Assembly (NCBI GenBank): GCA_963920765.1
Contig: OY987251.1
Location: forward strand, 9,861,219-9,925,218
Direction of reading: 5' to 3'
DNA: 64,000 nt
Origin: Ulota crispa
Taxonomy: Eukaryota; Streptophyta; Bryopsida; Orthotrichales; Orthotrichaceae
Position numbers and translations under genes: made by a program
Shown: positions 62,901-63,967 of the stretch, piece after piece
Position numbering within the stretch: the stretch's first letter is position 1
How the letters are laid out: each line of letters opens with the position of its first letter
Notes under the pieces: model-generated
What the model saw: only the letters and a program-made list of their open reading frames with translations
The model's database searches: none
What the model was told of the DNA's origin: nothing

Positions 62901-63967
62901 AAGTGCACTTTGTGCTTAAAATATTACACGTAAATGGACAAAATTCACAAAAGGTATTTATGAAATTTTGATAGTTGTTTGTACTTTTGACGTTAGTGAC
63001 TATTCTTTTGACCTTTAATTTCCATGAAATGAAACTTCCAAATTGTTTTTTTTGTCATTACAATTGTAAAGAGAGCAGTTGCGTAATCGCAAATGCAAGT
63101 GAACCAAAAAAATATTGACTTTAAAAGCTTCAACATGCAATTCCCCAATTATTCATTTGGCCAAATGTAACTATTGTTGAGATTGTTCTTATACATATTT
63201 ACACCTAAAAGCTAGTCGATAAGAATAACAAAAGACAATAAAATGTCACAACACTAATTGCTTGCAAAGTACCTTAGAGCTAGTTTCCACCACAGGGAGA
63301 GAAAAGAAAAAACTTTGAAATGTCAATGAGATGTGCTTTTTTGAAAGCAAGCTTTGATCCAAAGTCCTGAAGGTTTAGGAATGTTGTTTAACTTTTGCAA
63401 AGCCGGAGGTTAGATGTCTAAGCCTAGACCCCTCTAGCCCCTTAATGAAAACGGGCTCTTATTAGTTTCAAATATGACCTCTTAAAAATATTGCTTTTGA
63501 AAATAGAACACGACAGTAATAATATTTGATTTTTTGAAAATAATACCAATTTTTTATTTATTTTAAAAGTTAAATGGTTTCTAAATTTTTGGCCATTGTA
63601 AGAACCACTTATTTTTATTTCAAAATTAATAAACTTAGAAACCTATAACAATTTACAAAATATTTTTACTAGTAATTCTTTTTTGTGGTATTAGGTGGAA
63701 GACAAATTAGCAGTACTAGATGCTCAACTTAAAGAAGCCATGGCAAAAAAGAAAAAGGTGCAAGACGAAGCCGATTTCACTCAAACTAAAATTGAACGGG
63801 CCAATCAATTGATGACTGGTTTAGGGGGCGAAAAAACCCGGTGGACTGCTTCAGCTGAAATGTTTGGAGTAATGTACATTAAATTAACCGGCGACATTTT
63901 ACTTTGTGCTGGCATGGTGGCTTATCTAGGCACTTTCACTCCTACTTTCAGAGATAAAATAGTGGAT
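13161..63967 (+). CDS. DNAH7-like: Axonemal inner-arm dynein heavy chain, DNAH3/7/12-like; 48 exons, C-terminal end outside window
   Basis: Motor subunit of a ciliary inner dynein arm: it hydrolyses ATP at AAA1 and pulls on the neighbouring doublet microtubule to bend the axoneme. I joined 48 exons by conserved dynein motifs and by matching splice phases; they give 3,020 codons without a stop. Visible in order: N-terminal tail (aa 1-820), linker (about 820-1380), AAA1 P-loop GPAGTGKT (1430-1437) with Walker [13 protein letters not shown]2 P-loop variant, AAA3 P-loop GPTGTGKS (2070-2077), AAA4 P-loop GIGGSGRQS (2435-2443), stalk with microtubule-binding tip, and the start of AAA5. Similarity in the tail (the IDE...ITPLREAWL...AIVEYTLK block) and motor points to the DNAH3/7/12 group, whose members are about 4,000 aa, so roughly a quarter is missing to the right. 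The family is certain; the exact orthologue is inferred from memory of family sequences. Confidence 0.93.
13337..13470 (+). CDS. DNAH7-like: Dynein heavy chain exon 2: variable N-terminal tail
   Basis: Starts after tctcag and encodes [17 protein letters not shown] followed by a basic stretch ending KRIASLYS, aa 19-63. It ends in phase 2 at TC|GTAAGA, which matches the G that opens exon 3. No known domain; this is the divergent leading segment of axonemal heavy chains. Confidence 0.6.
13643..13994 (+). CDS. DNAH7-like: Dynein heavy chain exon 3: tail with Ser/Lys-rich low-complexity end
   Basis: Encodes aa 63-180. The second half is a hydrophilic, probably disordered Ser/Thr/Lys/Asn-rich segment (for example [17 protein letters not shown]). 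It ends at AAG|GTGTTA in phase 0. Intron 3 is 177 bp. Confidence 0.7.
14172..14591 (+). CDS. DNAH7-like: Dynein heavy chain exon 4: N-terminal tail, start of family-conserved region
   Basis: Encodes aa 181-320 ([16 protein letters not shown] onward). A basic, proline-rich patch ([19 protein letters not shown]) is followed by the first recognisable DNAH3/7/12 block, [20 protein letters not shown] and later [12 protein letters not shown]. The apparent GTG start inside it is only the middle of the exon. The following 760-bp intron 4 is AT-rich with no repeat I could name. Confidence 0.85.
15352..15671 (+). CDS. DNAH7-like: Dynein heavy chain exon 5: N-terminal tail
   Basis: Encodes aa 321-427, from [16 protein letters not shown] to [10 protein letters not shown]. 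It ends AG|GTATCG (phase 2), completed by the A of exon 6. Intron 5 is 1,008 bp and holds a Mutator-like foldback element (15765-16055); the short open frames there belong to that element, not to the gene. Confidence 0.85.
15765..16055. mobile_element. Mutator-like foldback element, copy 2 (intron 5)
   Basis: GAAAATTTCATGGATACCCC at the left and GGGGTATCCATGAAATTTTC at the right are perfect inverted repeats. Flanks AATTATTGA (15756-15764) and AATTATTTA (16057-16065) are a likely 9-bp target duplication with one mismatch. The 108- and 78-residue frames here are hairpin sequence. Confidence 0.75.
16680..16838 (+). CDS. DNAH7-like: Dynein heavy chain exon 6: N-terminal tail
   Basis: Starts after tgtag with A GAA GCC and encodes [20 protein letters not shown] onward, aa 427-480. 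Two donors lie 5 bp apart; the downstream one (AG|GTAAAC) is chosen because only its phase 2 fits exon 7. Confidence 0.82.
17009..17194 (+). CDS. DNAH7-like: Dynein heavy chain exon 7: N-terminal tail
   Basis: Encodes [20 protein letters not shown] through LKNELGVFR, aa 480-542. Both ends are phase 2. Intron 7 (645 bp) contains a fragment of a short palindromic repeat (about 17461-17565) and a CACTAC-ended palindrome (17615-17723). Confidence 0.82.
17461..17565. repeat. Short palindromic repeat family (TTCACAA...TTGTG), fragment
   Basis: CACAATGACTACAAATGATC pairs loosely with GACATTTGCAGTTGTTGCGA. Better copies lie at 33785-33890, 41043-41164, 46985-47120 and 48134-48264. Confidence 0.4.
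17615..17723. repeat. CACTAC-ended palindromic MITE (intron 7)
   Basis: Left ACGGGGAAACCATGGTCGAA and right TTTGACCATGGTTTCCCCGT pair almost perfectly; the right end GTAGTG is the complement of CACTAC, while the left is TATTAC. The hairpin covers nearly the whole 109 bp. CACTA-type termini suggest but do not prove the CACTA/EnSpm superfamily. Confidence 0.6.
17840..18020 (+). CDS. DNAH7-like: Dynein heavy chain exon 8: N-terminal tail
   Basis: Encodes [20 protein letters not shown] and continues to [11 protein letters not shown], aa 542-602; ends CAG|GTATTT in phase 0. The CEPSF...D.IV pattern matches the tail of this dynein group. Intron 8 (667 bp) shows no structure I can name. Confidence 0.85.
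18688..18897 (+). CDS. DNAH7-like: Dynein heavy chain exon 9: N-terminal tail
   Basis: Encodes aa 603-672 ([20 protein letters not shown] inside). The donor CTT|GTAAGG is chosen over a second GT 7 bp on because it keeps phase 0 for exon 10. Intron 9 (597 bp) is AT-rich and featureless apart from chance open frames. Confidence 0.82.
19495..19607 (+). CDS. DNAH7-like: Dynein heavy chain exon 10: N-terminal tail
   Basis: Encodes [20 protein letters not shown] to EATSLKK, aa 673-710. The donor AA|GTTAGT (phase 2) is needed to join exon 11; a GTGAGT four bases on would be phase 0 and breaks the frame. Intron 10 is 393 bp; part of it (19745-19862) resembles 28552-28671. Confidence 0.7.
20001..20258 (+). 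CDS. DNAH7-like: Dynein heavy chain exon 11: tail before linker
   Basis: Encodes [20 protein letters not shown] to [11 protein letters not shown], aa 710-796. It contains the segment ending in a likely coiled coil that precedes the linker. Intron 11, 10,120 bp, is the longest in the gene and contains a TTAA element, a full LTR retrotransposon, a palindrome and a Tourist-like MITE. Confidence 0.88.
20375..21025. mobile_element. TTAA-flanked element, copy 8 (intron 11)
   Basis: Left TTAA|CCCCTAAATGCCCAAG, right CTTGGGCATTTAGGGG|TTAA by near-exact inversion; 651 bp, no transposase. Closely related to the first half of copy 7. It lies 116 bp after exon 11. Confidence 0.7.
21165..21704 (-). repeat. 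LTR (3' LTR of the minus-strand element)
   Basis: 540 bp, starts TGTCGGGTAG and ends CATCACAACA on the plus strand (TG...CA borders). It matches 27895-28432 along its whole length at roughly nine bases in ten by eye, so the insertion is old. The open frame 21246-21512 is LTR sequence. Confidence 0.92.
21705..21716 (-). other. Polypurine tract of the LTR element
   Basis: Plus strand TCCACCCCCTCC, i.e. GGAGGGGGTGGA on the minus strand immediately before the 3' LTR; the usual plus-strand DNA primer site. Confidence 0.65.
21886..22900 (-). pseudogene. Integrase remnant of the Ty3/gypsy element
   Basis: The open C-terminal part (21886-22182) contains [32 protein letters not shown] and [13 protein letters not shown], typical of the integrase C-terminal region. 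Upstream, near 22410-22580, the minus strand reads [16 protein letters not shown], carrying the catalytic Glu context, and a broken Asp motif. Stops interrupt the frame between these parts. Confidence 0.75.
23090..23720 (-). pseudogene. RNase H remnant of the Ty3/gypsy element
   Basis: The 23090-23449 open frame has [11 protein letters not shown] and the [13 protein letters not shown] block, a degenerate form of the family H..G..N..AD.LSR signature with the Asp lost. Further upstream the minus strand reads [19 protein letters not shown], the start of RNase H. Stop codons separate the pieces. Confidence 0.75.
23947..24855 (-). pseudogene. Reverse transcriptase remnant of the Ty3/gypsy element
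   Basis: The 24370-24855 frame includes [40 protein letters not shown] and QNMQPANK; the 23947-24165 frame includes [10 protein letters not shown], where the catalytic Asp pair (about 24109-24114) survives in an F-V-D-D box. Between the two frames the expected fingers/palm sequence can be read but with several stops, so this is a pseudogene. Confidence 0.85.
25689..26057 (-). pseudogene. Protease region remnant of the Ty3/gypsy element
   Basis: The 122-residue frame ends with [20 protein letters not shown], aligned with the retroelement aspartic protease motif in which a D-S/T-G triad is expected; here it reads N-H-G, so the catalytic Asp is lost. The upstream part is probably the gag-pol spacer. 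Confidence 0.6.
26150..27742 (-). pseudogene. gag-like region of the Ty3/gypsy element
   Basis: Frames at 27554-27742 ([20 protein letters not shown]) and 27095-27427 ([20 protein letters not shown], then [10 protein letters not shown]) look like the capsid-like gag region by position and composition. Near 26850-26885 the minus strand has a CVWC pair followed by His, a degraded zinc knuckle. Several stops interrupt it. Confidence 0.6.
27895..28432 (-). repeat. LTR (5' LTR of the minus-strand element)
   Basis: 538 bp with the same TGTCGGGTAG start and CATCACAACA end as the partner LTR. The sequence just inside it does not match a tRNA 3' end that I recognise. Confidence 0.92.
28433..28548. 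repeat. Palindromic MITE with GTAGTG end, abutting the LTR
   Basis: Left ACGGGGAAACAAGCATTTTA and right ATGCCCATTTTTTTGTAGTG enclose a near-perfect hairpin (GACTCTGGTTTATGACTAT with ATAGTCATAAACCAAAGTC). The ACGGGGAAAC terminus is shared with 17615-17723 but lacks its leading CACT, apparently cut by the retrotransposon. Confidence 0.6.
28674..29231. mobile_element. Tourist-like (PIF/Harbinger) MITE, intron 11
   Basis: Termini GAGTAGTCTCAATGG and CCATTGAGACTGCTC are inverted and flanked by TTA on both sides (28671-28673, 29232-29234), the 3-bp target of PIF/Harbinger elements. 558 bp, no transposase. The stretch from 29235 to exon 12 at 30379 is AT-rich and unassigned. Confidence 0.7.
30379..30454 (+). 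CDS. DNAH7-like: Dynein heavy chain exon 12: short exon after the 10-kb intron
   Basis: A 76-nt exon after atgtag, encoding [20 protein letters not shown] and GTQMR, ending CGG|GTAAAC. Exons 11 and 13 do not fit in phase without it. The F..YGDIE.. pattern matches the expected helix between ERF and the linker in axonemal dyneins. Too short to appear as an open frame. Confidence 0.82.
30702..30929 (+). CDS. DNAH7-like: Dynein heavy chain exon 13: start of linker region
   Basis: Encodes [20 protein letters not shown] through [18 protein letters not shown], aa 822-897. The INAEE..FG and P.Y.LW motifs are typical of the start of the dynein linker. Intron 13 (574 bp) has no feature I can name. Confidence 0.9.
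31504..31651 (+). CDS. DNAH7-like: Dynein heavy chain exon 14: linker
   Basis: Encodes [20 protein letters not shown] through [11 protein letters not shown], aa 898-947. The L.CNPGLRPRH motif of the linker is split between this exon and exon 15; the donor is G|GTTTAT in phase 1. Confidence 0.92.
31813..31910 (+). CDS. DNAH7-like: Dynein heavy chain exon 15: linker
   Basis: Completes [18 protein letters not shown], a conserved linker signature, and ends RLLRLN-type sequence (aa 947-979). Short introns on both sides (161 and 258 bp). Confidence 0.9.
32169..32282 (+). CDS. DNAH7-like: Dynein heavy chain exon 16: linker
   Basis: Encodes [20 protein letters not shown] and [18 protein letters not shown], aa 980-1017. 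The A.KE..LE.AL..M...W pattern is diagnostic for the dynein linker. Confidence 0.92.
32533..32691 (+). CDS. DNAH7-like: Dynein heavy chain exon 17: linker
   Basis: Encodes [20 protein letters not shown] onward to LTRWLNA, aa 1018-1070, with the linker DEH..KTQ...SP pattern. Intron 17 (507 bp) carries copy 1 of a dispersed repeat (32787-32960). Confidence 0.93.
32787..32960. repeat. Dispersed repeat with GTAATATCAC motifs, copy 1 (intron 17)
   Basis: Contains repeated TGTAATATCAC.TCTCCAATCT units and a TTTGAAGA.TTATTGAAATTTT tail; also at 33461-33660 and 45839-46075. No inverted ends seen; type unknown. Confidence 0.5.
33199..33387 (+). CDS. DNAH7-like: Dynein heavy chain exon 18: linker
   Basis: Encodes [20 protein letters not shown] and continues to the FRKIM motif, aa 1071-1133. 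The W..VQ..W.YLEPIF signature is near-invariant in dyneins. Intron 18 (557 bp) holds copy 2 of the dispersed repeat (33461-33660) and a short palindrome (33785-33890). Confidence 0.95.
33461..33660. repeat. Dispersed repeat with GTAATATCAC motifs, copy 2 (intron 18)
   Basis: Shares the CTTTGTGATATTATCACATAG block and the GCGCCAATCGCTAATATA-like end with copy 3, and the first half with copy 1. Confidence 0.5.
33785..33890. repeat. Short palindromic repeat family, copy (intron 18)
   Basis: AACAATTGCAAATGTTCACAA and ATAATTATTGTGAACATTTAAAA-type arms form a hairpin around TATGATTCAATTATA. Related to 41043, 46985 and 48134 copies. Confidence 0.5.
33945..34316 (+). CDS. DNAH7-like: Dynein heavy chain exon 19: linker core
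   Basis: The longest exon. It includes [20 protein letters not shown] and the [15 protein letters not shown] segment, then KKCFEGI, aa 1134-1257. These are among the best-conserved blocks in axonemal dyneins and settle the family assignment. Ends AGG|GTAAAT in phase 0; intron 19 is 380 bp with nothing notable. Confidence 0.97.
34697..34900 (+). CDS. DNAH7-like: Dynein heavy chain exon 20: linker
   Basis: Encodes aa 1258-1325, including [20 protein letters not shown] and W.SELEEAV. Corresponds to the linker W..WPGQ....Q..WT.E block. Confidence 0.94.
35166..35330 (+). CDS. DNAH7-like: Dynein heavy chain exon 21: end of linker
   Basis: Encodes [20 protein letters not shown] then VHARDVV and [15 protein letters not shown], aa 1326-1380. 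The W..QLRYY-type motif leads straight into AAA1. Intron 21 (1,689 bp) contains a GAGCC-family MITE, a 27-base A run (about 36659-36685) and a tandem duplication next to exon 22. Confidence 0.94.
35730..35990. repeat. GAGCC-family MITE, copy 3 (intron 21)
   Basis: Left CTACTTTGTGAGCACAAAA and CATGAGTGGTGAGCC; right arm has four tandem copies of the 7-mer CTCATGG (35943-35970). The tandem expansion in one arm is unusual within the family. Confidence 0.6.
36906..37026. repeat. 60-bp tandem duplication containing the exon 22 3' splice site
   Basis: Two units begin CAGTCACAAA and AACACTTAA and end ATTTTGTAGTGTCTTGT. The second unit ends inside exon 22, so its 3' splice site (TTTTGTAG|TG) and first codons are duplicated upstream at 36951-36966. 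Use of the upstream copy would hit a stop after about nine codons. Confidence 0.7.
37020..37214 (+). CDS. DNAH7-like: Dynein heavy chain exon 22: AAA1 with main ATPase P-loop
   Basis: Encodes [20 protein letters not shown], then [20 protein letters not shown]; the P-loop GPAGTGKT is at aa 1430-1437 (37167-37190) and is fully canonical, so the main catalytic site looks intact. The exon begins at the second of two duplicated 3' splice sites. Intron 22 (985 bp) carries a long repeat also seen in intron 32. Confidence 0.97.
37330..38050. repeat. Dispersed repeat shared by introns 22 and 32
   Basis: The segment TTAGGATTTCACATG with its neighbours (GAGTCATTGCTTAGCCACTT, CAACTCTTTGGATG) recurs in intron 32 around 48800-49200. 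No terminal repeats found; unclassified. Confidence 0.45.
38200..38555 (+). CDS. DNAH7-like: Dynein heavy chain exon 23: AAA1 core with Walker B
   Basis: Encodes [20 protein letters not shown], the Walker [10 protein letters not shown] (catalytic Asp-Glu at aa 1482-1483), sensor-region [20 protein letters not shown] and [16 protein letters not shown]. Ends GG|GTAAAA, phase 2. Intron 23 (1,800 bp) holds two MITEs with 8-bp target duplications and a palindrome. Confidence 0.98.
38610..38908. mobile_element. GAATTGATATATGCACAC family MITE, copy 2, hAT-like target site (intron 23)
   Basis: Termini GGGAATTGATATATGCACAC and GGCATATATCAATTCCC inverted; flanks ATATTTAA and ATATTTAG suggest an 8-bp target duplication with one mismatch, as in hAT elements. 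The interior carries inverted AGCTTAGTA-side and AAGCTTTTTCACTAG arms. Confidence 0.6.
39115..39523. mobile_element. GGGAATTGCTAAAGCC MITE, hAT-like target site (intron 23)
   Basis: Left GGGAATTGCTAAAGCCACAC, right GTGTGGCTTTAGCAATTCCC: 20-bp perfect inverted ends, with further inverted ACCCAAAATTGCTAATGCC and GGCGTTAGCAATTTTGGGT. The 8-bp direct repeat TATATTTT flanks both sides. The remaining intron up to 40148 contains AT-rich DNA and a weaker relative near 39950-40030. Confidence 0.7.
40149..40294. repeat. Palindromic MITE (intron 23)
   Basis: CAAGGTGGTCATTTC and GAAAT-free AAATGACCACCTTG form the centre; outer arms are TATACCTATTCCTGACTACTT and TAGATGGTCGGGAATGGTTAT. It nearly reaches exon 24. 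Confidence 0.6.
40356..40455 (+). CDS. DNAH7-like: Dynein heavy chain exon 24: end of AAA1
   Basis: Encodes [20 protein letters not shown] then [13 protein letters not shown], aa 1564-1597, the conserved C-terminal helix of AAA1. Confidence 0.96.
40710..40901 (+). CDS. DNAH7-like: Dynein heavy chain exon 25: AAA1-AAA2 junction
   Basis: Encodes [33 protein letters not shown] and the [16 protein letters not shown] block, aa 1598-1661. Intron 25 (880 bp) holds a short palindromic repeat (41043-41164) and a pyrimidine-rich tandem repeat (41273-41640). Confidence 0.97.
41043..41164. repeat. Short palindromic repeat family, copy (intron 25)
   Basis: Termini TGCAATAAAAAATTGGTTCA and ATTTATTGCATG inverted; hairpin arms CACAATAATTGTAAAT and CATTTGTAATCATTGTG. 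Confidence 0.55.
41273..41640. repeat. Pyrimidine-rich tandem repeat, about four 100-bp units (intron 25)
   Basis: Each unit has ATTTTGAATTT.TGATG, ATCCCAATGCCCGCAAC-like sequence and CTTTTCACCCTCCC followed by a C/T-only stretch. Strand asymmetry is extreme (almost no G on the plus strand in the CT tracts). Confidence 0.65.
41782..42026 (+). CDS. DNAH7-like: Dynein heavy chain exon 26: AAA2 with altered P-loop
   Basis: Encodes [18 protein letters not shown] followed by the P-loop [15 protein letters not shown] (aa 1710-1724). The usual dynein AAA2 loop is GEPFGGKT; here the Gly before Lys is Ala (aa 1716, codon GCT at 41944-41946), and Glu-Pro is Tyr-Ser. AAA2 binds ATP structurally, so the change may alter nucleotide affinity. 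Ends AG|GTATAT. Intron 26 (1,563 bp) has a GAGCC-family MITE and a Mutator-like foldback element. Confidence 0.95.
42322..42573. repeat. GAGCC-family MITE, copy 4 (intron 26)
   Basis: Left GAGGAATGCTATACCATGAG and GTGAGCCATGAGTCATGAGCC, right GGCTCACTATTTTACAAGC; same interior as copies 3, 5, 6 and 7. Confidence 0.6.
43082..43392. mobile_element. Mutator-like foldback element, copy 3 (intron 26)
   Basis: GGAAAATTTCATGGATACTC and GATATCCATGAAATTTTCCC termini; flanks ATGTAAGAAA (43072-43081) and ATGTAATAAA (43393-43402) are a 10-bp target duplication with one mismatch. Nearly full-length hairpin. The open frames on both strands here are its arms. Confidence 0.8.
43590..43782 (+). CDS. DNAH7-like: Dynein heavy chain exon 27: AAA2
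   Basis: Encodes [32 protein letters not shown] and the Walker B region [18 protein letters not shown], aa 1743-1807. Intron 27 (878 bp) holds a MITE interrupted by a Mutator-like foldback element. Confidence 0.98.
43865..44588. mobile_element. GGGAATTGCTAAAGCC-related MITE, interrupted (intron 27)
   Basis: The left part GAACTGCCAAAGCAACATCC and right part GGTGTTGTTTTAGCATTTCCC resemble the ends of 39115-39523. A Mutator-like element (44228-44548) is inserted inside, so this one is older. Confidence 0.5.
44228..44548. mobile_element. Mutator-like foldback element, copy 4 (nested, intron 27)
   Basis: GGAAAAGTTTATGGATACCC and GGGTATCCATAAAAATTTCCC; flanks TTAACAACAA (44218-44227) and TTAATAACAA (44549-44558) give a 10-bp target duplication with one mismatch. 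It lies inside another MITE. Confidence 0.78.
44661..44741 (+). CDS. DNAH7-like: Dynein heavy chain exon 28: AAA2
   Basis: An 81-nt exon encoding [20 protein letters not shown] and RMNLIFE, aa 1808-1834, directly continuing the NMNTVLDDNK.LCL signature. Too short for an open-frame scan to show. Intron 28 (806 bp) holds two adjacent GAGCC-family MITEs. Confidence 0.96.
44980..45195. repeat. GAGCC-family MITE, copy 5 (intron 28)
   Basis: Starts GGGGGAATGCCATATTGTG with TGAGCCATGAGATGTGAGC; the right arm ends near CCACTCATGGGAAATATTAT where copy 6 begins. Confidence 0.5.
45207..45462. repeat. GAGCC-family MITE, copy 6 (intron 28)
   Basis: GGGAAATATTATATTGTGAAC left terminus, GCTCATGGCTCTTGGCTCAC and CTCACAAAATAGTGT at the right. 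Tandem with copy 5. Confidence 0.55.
45548..45775 (+). CDS. DNAH7-like: Dynein heavy chain exon 29: end of AAA2
   Basis: Encodes [20 protein letters not shown] and [14 protein letters not shown], aa 1835-1910; [11 protein letters not shown] is a hallmark of dynein AAA2. Intron 29 (1,075 bp) holds copy 3 of a dispersed repeat and an A-rich run (about 46492-46513). Confidence 0.97.
45839..46075. repeat. Dispersed repeat with GTAATATCAC motifs, copy 3 (intron 29)
   Basis: Same ordered blocks as copies 1 and 2, ending GCAAACACCATTCGCTAGTA. The unlabelled rest of intron 29 is AT-rich with an A run near 46500. Confidence 0.5.
46851..46917 (+). CDS. DNAH7-like: Dynein heavy chain exon 30: AAA2-AAA3 linker segment
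   Basis: A 67-nt exon encoding [20 protein letters not shown] and TD, ending A|GTAAGT (phase 1). Matches the N.V.SL..L...F region of the family. Intron 30 (664 bp) has a short palindromic repeat (46985-47120). Confidence 0.92.
46985..47120. repeat. Short palindromic repeat family, copy (intron 30)
   Basis: CACAACAATTACAAATATCC pairs with GGAAATTTGTGATTGTTGTG; the right end is TTGCATTGCATGTTTTCTTC. Confidence 0.55.
47582..47724 (+). CDS. DNAH7-like: Dynein heavy chain exon 31: before AAA3
   Basis: Encodes [20 protein letters not shown] and later FDNLLKKML, aa 1933-1980; the FLFSL.WS.GA motif is conserved. Intron 31 (610 bp) has another copy of the short palindromic repeat (48134-48264). Confidence 0.95.
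48134..48264. repeat. Short palindromic repeat family, copy (intron 31)
   Basis: AGAAAACATACAATAAATAA at the left and TTTATTGCATGTTTTCTTTT at the right are inverted; inner arms GCAAATGTCCTTAATAATTA and AATTATTTAGGACATTTGC. Confidence 0.6.
48335..48666 (+). CDS. DNAH7-like: Dynein heavy chain exon 32: AAA3 with P-loop
   Basis: Encodes [29 protein letters not shown], and the AAA3 P-loop [17 protein letters not shown] (GPTGTGKS at aa 2070-2077), canonical and apparently competent for nucleotide binding. Intron 32 (952 bp) carries a repeat similar to intron 22. Confidence 0.97.
49619..49840 (+). CDS. DNAH7-like: Dynein heavy chain exon 33: AAA3 Walker B
   Basis: Encodes [33 protein letters not shown] and the Walker [12 protein letters not shown] (Asp-Asp at aa 2137-2138), then [19 protein letters not shown]. 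All are standard AAA3 signatures. Confidence 0.98.
50082..50240 (+). CDS. DNAH7-like: Dynein heavy chain exon 34: AAA3
   Basis: Encodes [20 protein letters not shown] and [13 protein letters not shown], aa 2165-2218; AM.PPGGGRN.VT.R is the conserved AAA3 loop. Intron 34 is 389 bp with no named feature. Confidence 0.97.
50630..50807 (+). CDS. DNAH7-like: Dynein heavy chain exon 35: AAA3 lid
   Basis: Encodes aa 2218-2277 ([20 protein letters not shown]) and the [19 protein letters not shown] motif, a near-universal dynein signature. Intron 35 is 330 bp. Confidence 0.97.
51138..51434 (+). CDS. DNAH7-like: Dynein heavy chain exon 36: AAA3-AAA4 junction
   Basis: Encodes [29 protein letters not shown], then [20 protein letters not shown] and [11 protein letters not shown]. 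In DNAH7-type proteins, as I recall them, an EF-hand-like calcium loop sits after the F..F helix; here no acidic DxDxDG loop is present. Intron 36 (660 bp) has no named feature. Confidence 0.95.
52095..52340 (+). CDS. DNAH7-like: Dynein heavy chain exon 37: AAA4 with P-loop
   Basis: Encodes [39 protein letters not shown] and the P-loop [18 protein letters not shown] (aa 2434-2451). Arg in place of the P-loop Lys is usual for axonemal dynein AAA4 and is not a defect. Confidence 0.98.
52509..52676 (+). CDS. DNAH7-like: Dynein heavy chain exon 38: AAA4 Walker B region
   Basis: Encodes [20 protein letters not shown], then [20 protein letters not shown] and [14 protein letters not shown] with the following E.FLED...LN.GE is diagnostic for AAA4. 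Confidence 0.97.
52860..53006 (+). CDS. DNAH7-like: Dynein heavy chain exon 39: AAA4
   Basis: Encodes [20 protein letters not shown], the basic run [10 protein letters not shown], and [17 protein letters not shown], aa 2515-2563. GE|VPNL is the usual GEVPNLF sequence. Intron 39 (4,117 bp) contains a TA-repeat palindrome, a GAGCC-family MITE and a TTAA element. Confidence 0.96.
53803..53993. repeat. Palindrome with a (TA)n microsatellite at its centre (intron 39)
   Basis: Left arm AATAAGGATCTTGATTTTGA and CTTCTTAGACC; right arm GGTCTAAGAAGATT and TCTAAAATCAAGATTCTTATT. Between them lies a pure TA run of about 50 bp (53866-53917). Outer arms AAAAATAAAAATTG and CAATTTTTATTTTT extend the hairpin. 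The 62-residue frame here is an artefact. Confidence 0.7.
54349..54596. repeat. GAGCC-family MITE, copy 7 (intron 39)
   Basis: Left GAGACAATGCTATTTTGTGAG and GCGTGAGCACTGAGCC, right CTAGGCTCACAACTCAGTGT. The 150 bp before it is a fragment of the GAATTGATATATGCACAC family. Confidence 0.55.
55584..56534. mobile_element. TTAA-flanked piggyBac-like element, copy 9 (intron 39)
   Basis: Left TTAA|CCCCTAAAGGACCGTGG, right GATCCTTCAGGGG|TTAA, 951 bp; same orientation as copies 1 and 4, opposite to copy 2. No transposase. It lies about 590 bp before exon 40. Confidence 0.7.
57124..57225 (+). CDS. DNAH7-like: Dynein heavy chain exon 40: AAA4
   Basis: Encodes [20 protein letters not shown] and [14 protein letters not shown], aa 2564-2597; S.(V/I)[17 protein letters not shown] is one of the most conserved dynein strings. 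It has no ATG-to-stop frame of its own. Confidence 0.98.
57429..57533 (+). CDS. DNAH7-like: Dynein heavy chain exon 41: AAA4 lid
   Basis: Encodes [20 protein letters not shown] and [15 protein letters not shown], aa 2598-2632: the AL..VA..FL motif and the following FH.SV helix. Confidence 0.96.
57639..57772 (+). CDS. DNAH7-like: Dynein heavy chain exon 42: AAA4 to stalk
   Basis: Encodes [20 protein letters not shown] and [15 protein letters not shown], aa 2633-2677. YVTPTS.LELI marks the end of AAA4 before the stalk. Ends CG|GTATTG, phase 2. Intron 42 is 470 bp with no named feature. Confidence 0.98.
58243..58366 (+). CDS. DNAH7-like: Dynein heavy chain exon 43: stalk coiled coil 1
   Basis: Encodes [20 protein letters not shown] and [20 protein letters not shown], aa 2677-2718, heptad-like and corresponding to R(Y/Y)..GL.KL......V..M...L..L.P.L. 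Intron 43 (1,109 bp) contains a MITE with 9-bp target duplications. Confidence 0.96.
58533..58965. mobile_element. Mutator-like MITE with 9-bp target duplication (intron 43)
   Basis: Termini GGGGAAATTACAAATAGGGG and CCCCTATTTGTAATTTCCCC are perfect inverted repeats; inner arms GCATGAAAACGTAAAATAT and ATATTTTACGTTTTCAT also pair. Identical 9-bp flanks TAATAATTA (58524-58532, 58966-58974). Different sequence from the GGAAAATTTCATGG family. Confidence 0.75.
59476..59634 (+). CDS. DNAH7-like: Dynein heavy chain exon 44: stalk coiled coil 1
   Basis: Encodes [20 protein letters not shown] and [15 protein letters not shown], aa 2719-2771; PILE.AL is the conserved approach to the microtubule-binding tip. 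Intron 44 (1,449 bp) carries the large palindrome with the 17-bp array. Confidence 0.96.
60694..61007. mobile_element. Compound palindromic element with internal 17-bp array (intron 44)
   Basis: Outer inverted ends TATATACTAAGGTAGTGTGC and GCACACTACCTTAGTATATA, then a long near-perfect inner palindrome (60731-60868, arms such as GAACAAGAGATATTTTAGAT), then the tandem array before the right end. No coding potential. It ends 76 bp before exon 45. Confidence 0.75.
60873..60991. repeat. 17-bp tandem array, seven units
   Basis: Unit GAACGCAATTAGAGCAT repeated seven times without gaps (119 bp), with one to three changes in some units. The last unit runs straight into the terminal GCACACTACC, and the left terminus contains the single inverted version GTGCTCTAATTGCATCC, so the array is an expansion of subterminal sequence in one arm only. 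Confidence 0.8.
61084..61230 (+). CDS. DNAH7-like: Dynein heavy chain exon 45: microtubule-binding domain
   Basis: Encodes [33 protein letters not shown] and the [12 protein letters not shown] loop, aa 2772-2820. AL..L...DI.E.K....PP..V.....V is the start of the dynein microtubule-binding tip. Intron 45 (663 bp) has no named feature. Confidence 0.97.
61894..62012 (+). CDS. DNAH7-like: Dynein heavy chain exon 46: microtubule-binding domain
   Basis: Encodes [35 protein letters not shown] and LQIR, aa 2821-2860; W..(A/S)KK.L.D..FL..L..YDKDNI is the tip signature. Ends CC|GTAAGT in phase 2. Confidence 0.97.
62235..62442 (+). CDS. DNAH7-like: Dynein heavy chain exon 47: microtubule-binding domain and stalk coiled coil 2
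   Basis: Start taken after gatag at 62232-62234, giving [40 protein letters not shown] and APK, aa 2860-2929. An upstream AG at 62205-62206 breaks the frame, and the extra codons of the longer open frame have no family counterpart. The donor GTG|GTATGG is preferred because LKVVEDKL matches the family spacing. Intron 47 (1,252 bp) has no named feature. Confidence 0.9.
63695..63967 (+). CDS. DNAH7-like: Dynein heavy chain exon 48: stalk coiled coil 2 into AAA5
   Basis: Encodes [20 protein letters not shown] (coiled coil), [18 protein letters not shown], then [20 protein letters not shown], aa 2930-3020. GLGGEK.RW and LTGD.L...(G/F)VAYLG mark the start of AAA5. A GTAAGT donor follows in phase 0; the window ends 33 bp later, so the gene continues to the right. 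Confidence 0.97.
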